DNA from: a virus
Length of the DNA stretch: 64,000 nt
Strand: one strand, 5' to 3'
IMG/VR virus record: IMGVR_UViG_3300050019_000089
Location: 1 to 64,000 of that record
The number at the start of each line of letters is the position of its first letter. The first letter of the stretch is position 1. Below the pieces are notes generated by a model, which had not been told where the DNA came from, did not search any database, and was given only the letters and a program-made list of their open reading frames with translations. Made by a program: the position numbers and the translations under genes. Below are positions 33,848-41,176 of the stretch, one piece after another.

Positions 33848-33923
33848 TGCTTGTACAAGCATGGAACGTGTGAACCGGGGTGGTTCACAATGCGCTCCGT
33901 ACTGCCCCCCGCTACAGGGGCAG
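33848..33923 (-). promoter_or_regulatory. Three consecutive hairpins in the leader of the 102 aa gene
   Basis: Within 76 nt: a 14-nt perfect palindrome tgcttgtacaagca (33848-33861); a 7-bp hairpin GTGAACC-GGGGT-GGTTCAC (33870-33888); and a 7-bp hairpin CTGCCCC/GGGGCAG with an 8-nt loop (33902-33923). They fill nearly the whole gap between two genes and may terminate, process or regulate the transcript. No clear T run is seen. Confidence 0.5.
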
Positions 33924-33935
33924 GGTCGGAAAGCA

Positions 33936-35357
33936 TTAAGATATATTAGCCACACCAACTGCTTCGATTATTTCGTCGCTTAGTCCAGAGTAGTCGTAGC
34001 CCATTTGCTCCAGTATGTCTGCAACAACGTCTGGGTTACAACGCACCAACTCAACCATCTTCTTAAACACATCGCTTGTCATCGGTTCTTCGTCATCGTC
34101 GTCAACAACGACAGGGGGAGCATCTAGCTTAATACCAGGACGACCGGCAATCTTGCCGCGTAATACATCAGCAAGTTTCTTTCGTTCCTCGGCATCGTCA
34201 TGGCTGGCAGCAGCCACAGACCCGTGGTTGATGATAGCAGCATCATCAGCACCCGGCGTTGCACCTGTACCCACTTGCTTGCCAGTGGCGGTGCCACTGA
34301 TCAAGACCATAGACCGGCCTGTACCATTATGCTTTGGCGGAGTATAGCCGGCTTCTCCGCCATAGTTAAAACCCCATTCATCGTCGGCATCGGTAGGATC
34401 GAGAACGGCGTAATACTTTTGTCCACCCCGATAGAAATACTCTCTACCGGTGCCATCCGTTTCCTTATACAGCAGCACACGATCTTTGTCATAGTTGTAA
34501 TTCGTGCCGCCGCTATAGACGTAGCTCTTGTATGCCTTCTCACCGGGCTTGCGAATGTCGTCCAGCTTGGACGCATCCAATGTCATAAGCGCATCACGCA
34601 ACTTGAAGATGAAATCAATGTCCAGTCGTTCCAGGCGAGTATGGGCGCCGGTGTAACCAACCGACAGATTGGTACATTCACCAATCAGATCGACGTAGCT
34701 CGCCGTATCCGTGTACGAGCCAGTGTCGTCCGATTTGTAACCCATATTCAGCTGCGCGGCCAATGACTTAGAGAACGCTTCGGAACAGCACCGGGCACTC
34801 TGTTGGTGGGTGATGATGCTGTCCTTGCCCTTGCGATCCAGCGCAATGGCAAACTTGATGCCAGTTAAGTCCTTGGCATAGTTCTTGGCAATATGGGATG
34901 AACCCTTCCTGCCAATCTCCTCGGCACGATGGAACAGATACAGACCAGGACGCTCGGCCAGTATCATCTGCTGCATGAGCCACACGCCGGCACCGTCGTC
35001 AGCACCTAAGCAGTTTGCGTCGTCCTTTTCCGCCACGCCAATCTCATTCTTGTCGAACCCGATCCTGAGCATACCCTTGTTGCTATGAACCGTGTCGGTG
35101 TGGCAGGACCACATGAGTGGGCTTTCACCAATTTGCTTCCAGTAGTTGCCAAACCCATCCACCTTCATACCAAGGGGGAAGATAAAGCGATTGATAAACC
35201 GCTTCTCGGTTCGGCAACCATGCGGGCGCTTGTAGGTGTGCATACCCAGCAGCGTTTCATATGCCGCTCGGCTCTCAAGGCTGCGTTCGAGCGTTACTCG
35301 CCGCAAGTCGTCCGCGGTTTTCTGCTCCTGCTGGTTCATTTGAAATTGTTCGGTCAC
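33936..35357 (-). CDS. M20/M28-like metallopeptidase
   Basis: 473 aa, GTG start with gaggag 7-12 nt upstream. Metal-site motifs of M20-type co-catalytic zinc peptidases are in order: SCHTDTV (His86, Asp88), CLGADDGAGVWL (Asp120/121), HRAEEIGRKGS (Glu146/147), IALDRKG and YTGAHTRLE (His about 243). Closest in style to peptidase T/glutamate carboxypeptidase groups that trim peptides. The C-terminal about 200 residues are Gly/Asp-rich, phage-specific and partly acidic (VVVDDDDEEP). Substrate unknown; such an enzyme in an early phage operon is unusual. Confidence 0.75.
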   Translation of the reverse strand: MTEQFQMNQQEQKTADDLRRVTLERSLESRAAYETLLGMHTYKRPHGCRTEKRFINRFIFPLGMKVDGFGNYWKQIGESPLMWSCHTDTVHSNKGMLRIGFDKNEIGVAEKDDANCLGADDGAGVWLMQQMILAERPGLYLFHRAEEIGRKGSSHIAKNYAKDLTGIKFAIALDRKGKDSIITHQQSARCCSEAFSKSLAAQLNMGYKSDDTGSYTDTASYVDLIGECTNLSVGYTGAHTRLERLDIDFIFKLRDALMTLDASKLDDIRKPGEKAYKSYVYSGGTNYNYDKDRVLLYKETDGTGREYFYRGGQKYYAVLDPTDADDEWGFNYGGEAGYTPPKHNGTGRSMVLISGTATGKQVGTGATPGADDAAIINHGSVAAASHDDAEERKKLADVLRGKIAGRPGIKLDAPPVVVDDDDEEPMTSDVFKKMVELVRCNPDVVADILEQMGYDYSGLSDEIIEAVGVANIS

Positions 35358-36997
35358 GGGTGCTCCTCAGGGGTTGAGAGTGAAGCTATTAGCATATCAA
35401 TCGCTTCGTCTGCCGCTGCATCTGTTACAGTAGCGGGCGCTTTCCTAGTTCGTTTAGCTGGCTTGGCCGGCTCCGCAGCCCTGGCACACTCCAAGCAGAT
35501 CGTCTGGCCCACAGCTTTATTATAAGCCGAATGGGTCTTATGGCACGTGGTACACTCGAAACCAGCGTGCCTAACAGCCTGTTTGCTCCAGAACGCTCCA
35601 TCAGCCATGACCACCTTCTGGCTTGGAATATATCGATCGCCGGTATATTGGCAGACGAAAGTATTTGCAAGCGCCCAATTTTGGGAATAATACGTCAATT
35701 TTCCCTTATCGTCTATGCGAACTGGCACTCGCGCTTGGTGCGGGTATCGCTTGCCATTACCTGGACAGGTAAATCCGTTTTGTCGGAACGCACGGTCAGA
35801 CCATATAGCGCCATCGGCCAGCACAACCCTGGGCATGCGTTCATTGTCATAATAGCGACGGTCCAGAGCACACATGAACGCACGTTCTTCAATACAATCA
35901 TCGCACCAATGCTGGTAGTCACCTGATGCACCACCGCTATAAACCCGCATAGTTGGGTGTTCTTCCTCGCAACGGGAACATGTACCAGACCCGTCGTCTT
36001 GTGAACCGTCAGGCATATAACGACCGCCAGACAATCCGCTGGTGGCATTGGCAGGATATGTGCCGACCTCTTGTCGCACGATCATTAGGTGAGTTTTCAT
36101 ATCCTTGATCGCTAGCGCGCCCTGACCACTACGGTCGCCTTGATCAATATAGGGCACGATGAACTGCTTTTTGAATGGCTTACGAAGCAGCTTGGCGCCA
36201 GCAGGTGCCTTGAATGTATAGCCTTGCTGCATCAACATGGTCTTGAGGCGTACCTCGTCACCGTAACACCGTGAATGGGTTTTATGTGCAGGCCACACCA
36301 CGGAACGGGCTATAACTTTGGACTTAGGGTTATCGTCATCGGTAAGCAGATACGCAATCTGCAAATCACCAGCGGCATAGGTGCGGCAGGCGTGATAGTC
36401 GTCAGGCCACAAGCCTTTGTTCGGATACCCCCAGCCATTGTCGCGTCGGTAAGCCGCAGACGACATACAGCTAGCCGGACCACGCTCATAGACCGACTGT
36501 ATTTCGTCCTCGGTGGCGGCGAAGAACACCTTTTTGGGTTCATAGCTGCTGGCATATTCCTTCGCCAGCTTAGAGCCGCGCACTCCATATGTGCTTAAGA
36601 TTTCGGAGAAGTATTTCTCCAGATACCGGCCAGGCTTGATCCAGGTACGAATGTTGTCCATACCCTTTTCTACGCTTTCGGTATAGGCAATCATGCCCGG
36701 CTCTTTCTTTGAGATATGCGGGTAGTGCTTTTCATGGATAGCGCGAGCGGATATACACCTCCACCAGTCGTGCGAGGTCCAGGGAAGCGGCTGATACCTG
36801 CCGCTGATAAATTTGTTGCTCTCACGCTCTTGCCAATGCGTGTCTGTGACCCGCTTGACCCGATACTTACGGCCACTGGCAGCCAATTCCTTGGCCGCTG
36901 CTGATGCTTCGGCACCAGTGTCAAAGGCTACAGGAGCTTCATCATGGCTATTCACCACAAACGCACCCGTTTCAACGTCAATTATATGATAAGCCAT
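35354..36997 (-). CDS. Large multi-zinc-finger early protein, unknown function
   Basis: 547 aa, ribosome site cgaggagcatgaaATG. The N-terminal 300 residues are aromatic and basic. The C-terminal part has repeated Cys pairs: CSRCEEEHP, WCDDCIEE, CTTCHKTH, ICLECARA, plus the twice-used phrase VLADGAIWSDRAFRQNGFTC and VMADGAFWSKQAVRHAGFEC, showing an internal duplicated zinc-binding module. Related multi-Cys proteins occur in some phages without known role. It overlaps the peptidase gene by 4 nt. Perhaps a host-takeover factor (inference). Confidence 0.6.
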   Translation of the reverse strand: MAYHIIDVETGAFVVNSHDEAPVAFDTGAEASAAAKELAASGRKYRVKRVTDTHWQERESNKFISGRYQPLPWTSHDWWRCISARAIHEKHYPHISKKEPGMIAYTESVEKGMDNIRTWIKPGRYLEKYFSEILSTYGVRGSKLAKEYASSYEPKKVFFAATEDEIQSVYERGPASCMSSAAYRRDNGWGYPNKGLWPDDYHACRTYAAGDLQIAYLLTDDDNPKSKVIARSVVWPAHKTHSRCYGDEVRLKTMLMQQGYTFKAPAGAKLLRKPFKKQFIVPYIDQGDRSGQGALAIKDMKTHLMIVRQEVGTYPANATSGLSGGRYMPDGSQDDGSGTCSRCEEEHPTMRVYSGGASGDYQHWCDDCIEERAFMCALDRRYYDNERMPRVVLADGAIWSDRAFRQNGFTCPGNGKRYPHQARVPVRIDDKGKLTYYSQNWALANTFVCQYTGDRYIPSQKVVMADGAFWSKQAVRHAGFECTTCHKTHSAYNKAVGQTICLECARAAEPAKPAKRTRKAPATVTDAAADEAIDMLIASLSTPEEHP

Positions 36998-36998
36998 T

Positions 36999-37403
36999 TC
37001 ATGCTCCTCGTTGATCTGGTAGAGTGGTTATGACAATATCGCCCCAGTCCACTTTGCCATATCTGCCTACAGCCGGTGGGACCGTGCGAACATAGATGCT
37101 TTCTTCTGGATCGACGTCATGGCCATCTATTGCAACTTTGTCCTTCCAGAACCCATATGCAGCCTCTGGGCTGGTGGCGCGTAAAAACATGGTGTGGTCG
37201 TTGCCATCGTCACCGTTGTGATAGATGTAGTACAGCTTGAGCAACTCGGGTGGCGCTGCACCTTTGGTCATGTTTCTTACATGATCAATGGCGATCTTGT
37301 ATTCATCCACAATCCGTTGAGGCTGCATTATGCCAACATCAGGCAACGCGGCGACCATAGCCAATATTTGCTCATACCGTTTCACCTTGTCAGCGTCAGT
37401 CAT
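36999..37403 (-). CDS. Hypothetical early protein
   Basis: 134 aa; start overlaps the end of the upstream small gene. N-terminal helical part (KRYEQILAMVAALPDVG) and a beta-rich C-terminal part (LYYIYHNGDDGNDHTMFLRA; FWKDKVAIDGHDVDPEESIY). No recognised family. Confidence 0.6.
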   Translation of the reverse strand: MTDADKVKRYEQILAMVAALPDVGIMQPQRIVDEYKIAIDHVRNMTKGAAPPELLKLYYIYHNGDDGNDHTMFLRATSPEAAYGFWKDKVAIDGHDVDPEESIYVRTVPPAVGRYGKVDWGDIVITTLPDQRGA

Positions 37404-37563
37404 TTATGAACTCCAGCAATTTGGCCTTTAACAACTCAAGCCGATTATTATACGCGGTACCCTCTGGGAACGAACCATCGCCGCTCCAATCCACGCACAA
37501 CTCCCCTTGGGCTGTGTCAATGGCTTCTCGAAGGTCTGCGATTTCTTGCATCGTGAAGGTCAT
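37396..37563 (-). CDS. Small acidic hypothetical protein
   Basis: 55 aa with an excellent ribosome site (ccggaggaagccATG) and overlaps at both ends (ATGA with the upstream stop, 8 nt with the downstream start). MTFTMQEIADLREAIDTAQG then ELCVDWSGDGSFPEGTAY. Likely real; function unknown. Confidence 0.6.
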   Translation of the reverse strand: MTFTMQEIADLREAIDTAQGELCVDWSGDGSFPEGTAYNNRLELLKAKLLEFIND

Positions 37564-37958
37564 GGCTTCCTCCGGCCTAGTACCGCTTCCAAATCATCCA
37601 GTATGCGGCCGACCTTAGCGCGTGTCTCAGGCGATGCCAAGATCATAGCATCAGCGAAAGCCACTCGCGCTTTCGGTGCCTGTGGGACATAGGCTGCATT
37701 GCGTATCTGCAACCGTTTTTCCTTCTCACCGAATATGAACCGGAACTCGTCCAGCTCGGCATCGCTAAGGGCGCTGAATTTCTCCAGGTCATGCTCAAGC
37801 TGTACCTCTTTGAGCATCTGCTCGGCATGTGCCGTTGTCGGTGGAAGCCGGACTGGCTTGCGCCTGTCCTTGAGCATGATGATTTCTGCTGTCATAGTGG
37901 CACCATTGTCCATAGTGAAAACCACACGTCTGCCGTAAATCCAAGGGCAAAATACCAT
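37560..37958 (-). CDS. Hypothetical early protein
   Basis: 132 aa from the ATG at 37958, which lies 8 nt after the upstream stop; later in-frame ATGs at MDNG or MTAE are alternatives. Charged, largely helical (HAEQMLKEVQLEHDLEKFSA; GEKEKRLQIRNAAYVP). No family recognised. Confidence 0.5.
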   Translation of the reverse strand: MVFCPWIYGRRVVFTMDNGATMTAEIIMLKDRRKPVRLPPTTAHAEQMLKEVQLEHDLEKFSALSDAELDEFRFIFGEKEKRLQIRNAAYVPQAPKARVAFADAMILASPETRAKVGRILDDLEAVLGRRKP

Positions 37959-37965
37959 GCCGCTG

Positions 37966-38349
37966 TCATGGCAGTTCGTCCTCGTAAACGTCCACCAGCG
38001 CGATGGAAACAACATCAGAAGTCAACCAACCACGGCTTGAATTGCTGTCAATAGCTTGTATGCTGCTCGTATAGAGCATTGGCACCCTTTGAAGTGCTGG
38101 GTTTATTGCGTAAGTGACACGCCACCGTTTCACCTTCGCGCGGGCATTGATTAAATCAAATGACCTATTTACAGTGGCCGTTCCATAAGCACCAGCGCAT
38201 TCCCCCGTTATAGGATATGACCGAAGCAGCTCACGCACGCCATCGGTTATCAGCACAGCCAGTGGGCCTGATCTGGCCCGGCTATCTGTGCATATAACGC
38301 GAACCGCGGCGCCAGAGCGAGTGGTGATTGGCCTGGTAAGGTCTAGCAT
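37966..38349 (-). CDS. Hypothetical early protein
   Basis: 127 aa from the ATG at 38349 with ggaggg upstream. Beta-rich: VRVICTDSRARSGPLAVLIT and KVKRWRVTYAINPALQRVP, ending VALVDVYEDELP-like acidic tail. Overlaps the upstream gene by 7 nt. Function unknown. Confidence 0.55.
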   Translation of the reverse strand: MLDLTRPITTRSGAAVRVICTDSRARSGPLAVLITDGVRELLRSYPITGECAGAYGTATVNRSFDLINARAKVKRWRVTYAINPALQRVPMLYTSSIQAIDSNSSRGWLTSDVVSIALVDVYEDELP

Positions 38350-38591
38350 ACGTCCCTCCAATTCCCATGTTCATCAAACTTAGTGCAGCCACGCTCCCAC
38401 GACGGCACACTCGGTGGACCATTCCACTCAATGTGGTCGCCTGTGGGCTGCGAAATGGTGGCACCAGCCCCATTACTCTGTCGAAGCTGGTGCCTGTGGT
38501 CAGTTGCAACGTGGCGGCCCGTTAGTCCGCCTGCATGGCCAAATGGCCCTGTCGCAACCAAAACCACAAATGCTATTGTTAACCGTTTCAT
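38343..38591 (-). CDS. Small exported protein
   Basis: 82 aa with signal peptide MKRLTIAFVVLVATGPFGHA and gaggttgaagcc before the ATG. The mature part is hydrophilic, rich in His/Gly, with two C-terminal Cys (GCTKFDEHGNWRDVC). Probably periplasmic; function unknown. Confidence 0.6.
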   Translation of the reverse strand: MKRLTIAFVVLVATGPFGHAGGLTGRHVATDHRHQLRQSNGAGATISQPTGDHIEWNGPPSVPSWERGCTKFDEHGNWRDVC

Positions 38592-38683
38592 GGCTTCAAC
38601 CTCGGGCCAAGGAACAGGCCAACTGCGATGGACAGAAAGATTGCTATGCCCACCAGTTCAAACACGAAGAATGCGTTTCTCAT
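38588..38683 (-). CDS. Micro membrane protein
   Basis: 31 aa: MRNAFFVFELVGIAIFLSIA followed by VGLFLGPRLKP. One membrane helix; overlaps both neighbours as ATGA, so it is probably translated as part of the chain. Function unknown. Confidence 0.55.
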   Translation of the reverse strand: MRNAFFVFELVGIAIFLSIAVGLFLGPRLKP

Positions 38684-38892
38684 GACAACTCCCATGAACT
38701 TTCTTCGTCACCGTTGCACTCAGTATCGCCTAAACGTATGCCACGGTTTCGGACCAATCTTTCTAACGATACCCGGTGTGTCGTATCCAGCAGTTTCTCG
38801 ATGCGCTTTTCAGCAGCATCAACGCTTTTGGCCTCAACAATCAGCTGTGCCGTTTCTACTCCTGAACGGCTAATGCAGACTGACACCTTCAT
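38680..38892 (-). CDS. Small hypothetical protein
   Basis: 70 aa between two ATGA overlaps. A beta-alpha-beta-like start (VSVCISRSGVETAQLIVEAK, AAEKRIEKLLDTTHRVSL) and acidic C-terminus. Could be a small ferredoxin-fold domain; no family recognised. Confidence 0.55.
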   Translation of the reverse strand: MKVSVCISRSGVETAQLIVEAKSVDAAEKRIEKLLDTTHRVSLERLVRNRGIRLGDTECNGDEESSWELS

Positions 38893-39068
38893 GACGCCAC
38901 CGCACGCATGTGGCGCGTGTCCCAGTCTGGAAGGGTCATGCGGCTGTTACCGCGCTTGACCTCGACAGTGGCCCTGGCGCCATTCTTTGACAGCCACTTG
39001 ACCACGCCCATTATTGTCTTGTTGGAGAGCGTGAGTACCACCGTGTCACCTTCTTGGATAGCAATCAT
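38889..39068 (-). CDS. Small beta-barrel-like protein
   Basis: 59 aa, MIAIQEGDTVVLTLSNKTIM then GVVKWLSKNGARATVEVKRG. The pattern of short strands with a turn at GDTVVLT resembles SH3/KOW-like small barrels that bind nucleic acid or protein (inference). ATGA overlaps at both ends support it. Confidence 0.55.
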   Translation of the reverse strand: MIAIQEGDTVVLTLSNKTIMGVVKWLSKNGARATVEVKRGNSRMTLPDWDTRHMRAVAS

Positions 39069-39379
39069 GACTTGGCCCTTTTTAGACGGTTTCGAGTCTG
39101 TGCATTATGGTCTAGGTGCTTACGACCAAAATGCATTCTATGAAGCCCATGTCGGCTTTTCGCAAAGCAGGGCCGTTCGGCTCGTTTAATTAGGGCGAGC
39201 GCGGCAGGTTTACGACGCCTGCGACTACGGCCAAGCGCAGGGCACTCCAGTATGCGACGCTCTAACCTGCTGATGTAAGCAATGATCTTCTTGTCATTGT
39301 CCGAGAGCCTCTTGATGCTCTTGGTGTTCAGGCTAGTTGCTTCACTCAGCATGCCGATCATGTCTTGTATCGTCGTCAT
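39065..39379 (-). CDS. Small basic protein with GAGG-hairpin leader
   Basis: 104 aa from the ATG at 39379, chosen because a GAGG-loop hairpin sits 3 nt upstream, giving an ideal ribosome-site spacing of 8 nt. N-terminus is helical (TKSIKRLSDNDKKIIAYISR), C-terminus very basic (LGRSRRRRKPAALALIKRAE). Probably nucleic-acid binding. A longer frame from 39475 lacks a ribosome site. Confidence 0.6.
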   Translation of the reverse strand: MTTIQDMIGMLSEATSLNTKSIKRLSDNDKKIIAYISRLERRILECPALGRSRRRRKPAALALIKRAERPCFAKSRHGLHRMHFGRKHLDHNAQTRNRLKRAKS

Positions 39380-39382
39380 TTT

Positions 39383-39396
39383 GTGCTCCTCAGCAC
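39383..39396 (-). promoter_or_regulatory. GAGG-loop SD hairpin
   Basis: Minus strand GTGCT-GAGG-AGCAC, five perfect pairs exposing GAGG, 3 nt before the ATG at 39379. Nearly identical in sequence and spacing to the element at 40112. The GAGG is the Shine-Dalgarno core, so the hairpin should govern ribosome access. Confidence 0.7.
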
Positions 39397-39566
39397 TGGG
39401 TTCAGCTTCTCGAATAACGCTCCCCAACTGATCAGTCCGGATATGATGCCTCGGGGACTGCAACGCCAAGCTCATTGGTATAACAGTGGCGTAGCTACCT
39501 GTATTCCAGCTTATCGAACTAACGGTCCAGACGCAACTAACCGGTTAAACCGTTAGGGCTATAAGC

Positions 39567-39773
39567 CTACGAGTACGTTACCTCGATTGGCTGGCGAGGA
39601 ACGTAGTTGTCCTCGGCGTCCAGCGTGTCACCGTTATACCGTCCATTGTATGGACGATCAGTGAGCAGCCCAGCTGAGGACAGCTCATTGCGGGAATATG
39701 TGGCGATAAGGCCACCTGTGGTGAATTTGACTGGTCTGCGGTGGCTGCGCCAACCGCTGTTATGTTGTGTCAT
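39567..39773 (-). CDS. Small hypothetical protein
   Basis: 68 aa from the ATG at 39773 (gagg upstream, ATGA overlap with the upstream gene). Sequence RRPVKFTTGGLIATYSRNEL and RPYNGRYNGDTLDAEDNYVP; beta-type, Arg/Tyr-rich. Followed by about 170 nt without a gene before the next hairpin-led gene. Function unknown. Confidence 0.5.
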   Translation of the reverse strand: MTQHNSGWRSHRRPVKFTTGGLIATYSRNELSSAGLLTDRPYNGRYNGDTLDAEDNYVPRQPIEVTYS

Positions 39774-40108
39774 AGTGGCCTCGCCGGCTTGAGGAAGCTG
39801 GGGGCAACCGTTGGGGCATAACGGGTGAGCAGCCACTTGCTGCCTGTGACAGCCAGCAAAGTCTTATAGCTGCTCTCGCTCTCAAGGCCATTCTTGATGA
39901 AGTCCCGAATGGCCTTGATGTACTGGTTGGTCAGGTCACGCGGATCAATGCCCAGAAGCTCCAGCATCGACGGATCGTGCGGGGCAACGGCATCAGAGGC
40001 CAGATTGACCACTGGAAGGTGCTCCAGCGTGCGCTGGCGCTTGGTGCTCTCTGCCTGTCCCACTATGGGACGTGGCTGACTATAACGTGGAAGCTGTGAA
40101 CCGATCAT
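39770..40108 (-). CDS. Hypothetical early protein with GAGG-hairpin leader
   Basis: 112 aa, ATG at 40108 three nt after a GAGG-loop hairpin. Central segment MLELLGIDPRDLTNQYIKAI then RDFIKNGLESESSYKTLLAV looks like a compact helical domain; the ends are Pro-rich. Second gene of the leftward unit after the origin-like region. Function unknown. Confidence 0.6.
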   Translation of the reverse strand: MIGSQLPRYSQPRPIVGQAESTKRQRTLEHLPVVNLASDAVAPHDPSMLELLGIDPRDLTNQYIKAIRDFIKNGLESESSYKTLLAVTGSKWLLTRYAPTVAPSFLKPARPL

Positions 40109-40111
40109 TGT

Positions 40112-40125
40112 GTGCTCCTCAGCAC
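40112..40125 (-). promoter_or_regulatory. GAGG-loop SD hairpin
   Basis: Minus strand GTGCT-GAGG-AGCAC, followed by ACA and the ATG at 40108. Same stem as the element at 39383, and covarying with CCGCT/AGCGG at 31762 and CTGCT/AGCAG at 31781. Confidence 0.7.
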
Positions 40126-40171
40126 TGGGGTTTAACGATCTAGCGCACCGTAATGCGCTAGGGCTTCAAAC

Positions 40172-40348
40172 TCAATGGCTTTCGTAGTCATTGGAGCGTG
40201 GGAAATTATAAGGATATTCCCGATAGTGCTCCAAGATGACGCAATGAGCGTGGAAAGCAGCGCAACCCACTGTTCCTGCGTGGGAATTGCTGATTTCAGC
40301 TAACCACTGACCGAAGCTCAGTAGAAGGGACTTCAAAAGGGATTTCAT
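40172..40348 (-). CDS. First gene of the leftward unit, small protein
   Basis: 58 aa, MKSLLKSLLLSFGQWLAEIS then NSHAGTVGCAAFHAHCVILE. Good ribosome site (caggagacgaccATG). An amphipathic/hydrophobic N-terminal helix and Cys/His residues in the middle. As the first gene after the origin-like region it is probably among the earliest expressed. No family recognised. Confidence 0.6.
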   Translation of the reverse strand: MKSLLKSLLLSFGQWLAEISNSHAGTVGCAAFHAHCVILEHYREYPYNFPRSNDYESH

Positions 40349-40481
40349 GGTCGTCTCCTGTGGCCATACGCGGCGCGCCGCCGTTTTTCGGCCTCGCCCC
40401 TGCCGCGTCGGGCGCGCTCCTGCCTGGGAATGGCTCGATATCCTGGTTTATCCTACCTTATGAAACAGATTAGGGGTCAAA

Positions 40482-40500
40482 ATGGTGGGGAAAATGGTGG
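40482..40500 (+). repeat. Iteron group 1 (two units)
   Basis: ATGGTGGGGAAAATGGTGG: one full and one partial copy of the 12-bp unit, in the same orientation as group 3. Isolated from the two long arrays by 160 bp. Confidence 0.85.
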
Positions 40501-40532
40501 ATTTTGGACGGGGTTTGAGGGTGGAATGGTGT

Positions 40533-40549
40533 AATACTTACATATTAAG
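40533..40549 (+). repeat. Left arm of 17-bp inverted repeat
   Basis: AATACTTACATATTAAG, exactly complementary to 40618-40634; arms are 68 bp apart. Distinct in sequence from the iterons. Candidate site for a dimeric initiator or regulator, or a cruciform. Confidence 0.85.
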
Positions 40550-40617
40550 AGCACAACCAAATATGTCCTTTTAAGATATATACCGTCACACCGTGCAACC
40601 TTCAGTAGGTAATAAAG

Positions 40618-40634
40618 CTTAATATGTAAGTATT
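40618..40634 (-). repeat. Right arm of 17-bp inverted repeat
   Basis: CTTAATATGTAAGTATT on the plus strand, the perfect reverse complement of 40533-40549. Confidence 0.85.
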
Positions 40635-40661
40635 TGCCTTTTCAAACGATGGGGCTACTAA

Positions 40662-40707
40662 AACCCACCATTTTCCCCACCATTTTCCCCACCATTTTCC
40701 CCACCAT
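40662..40707 (-). repeat. Iteron group 2, left arm of 46-bp inverted repeat
   Basis: Four 12-bp iteron units in minus orientation (AACCCACCATTTTCCCC and onward, ending CCACCAT). The entire 46-bp stretch is the exact reverse complement of 40798-40843. The arms flank 90 bp of AT-rich DNA. Confidence 0.92.
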
Positions 40708-40797
40708 TATTGTAATCATGTAATGACTGGTATTATTGAATATATAATATTTGATCATGTTTTGTTCTCCTTCCAACTTGATGCCTCCTAGAGCAAC

Positions 40798-40843
40798 ATG
40801 GTGGGGAAAATGGTGGGGAAAATGGTGGGGAAAATGGTGGGTT
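40798..40843 (+). repeat. Iteron group 3, right arm of 46-bp inverted repeat
   Basis: Four 12-bp units in plus orientation, beginning ATGGTGGGGAAA and ending ATGGTGGGTT. Perfect 46-bp inverted match to 40662-40707, so the region could extrude a large cruciform or bind initiator symmetrically. Confidence 0.92.
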
Positions 40844-41143
40844 CAAACGGCTGTGTCTTTTCCGATTTTCGTGATATTAACATACTAAGGACTTTTCCTT
40901 AATGGTATCAAGGTGTTAAATTATTAGAGGCCAATTAATATTATCGTATAAATATACAATATTAACGGTACAACCTGATTACCAATATACCAATGAAATC
41001 AATGAGTTAATCTTCCGGTGGGGAGTTCAATGATATCAAGGGGTTACACGGAGGTATAATCGCTCGACGGTATCAGGGTAACACCTTCACACCTTACCAT
41101 CGCGCGATGGCTGGGGCGTTGCCCGATGCGGCATGGGTGCGAC

Positions 41144-41161
41144 GGCCGGCGCTTTCCGGCC
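41144..41161 (+). promoter_or_regulatory. GC hairpin in leader of first rightward gene
   Basis: GGCCGG-CGCTTT-CCGGCC, six GC pairs, ending 4 nt before the ribosome site (aggag) of the gene at 41177. May stabilise the leader or tune translation; no T run for termination. Confidence 0.5.
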
Positions 41162-41176
41162 ACATAGGAGAATAAA

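Larger units (their letters stand above)
40349..41176. promoter_or_regulatory. Divergent non-coding region, candidate replication origin and early promoters
   Basis: 828 bp without a credible gene, separating leftward and rightward early genes. It contains a GC-rich left end, ten copies of a 12-bp iteron ATGGTGGGGAAA in three groups, two nested long inverted repeats, AT-rich tracts (about 40708-40797 and 40860-41010), three TATCA-type repeats and, at the right end, a TATAAT (41055-41060) and a GC hairpin before the first rightward gene. On the left strand a TTGACC abuts an iteron, with TAGGAT 19 nt further, a weak promoter-like pair. Iterons plus AT-rich DNA between divergent early operons are typical of origins (inference). 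Confidence 0.65.

Noticed and set aside
40662-40843. Iterons as a CRISPR array
   Set aside because: The 12-bp units are directly adjacent, with no spacers, and the arrays are inverted copies; origin or operator function is more likely.
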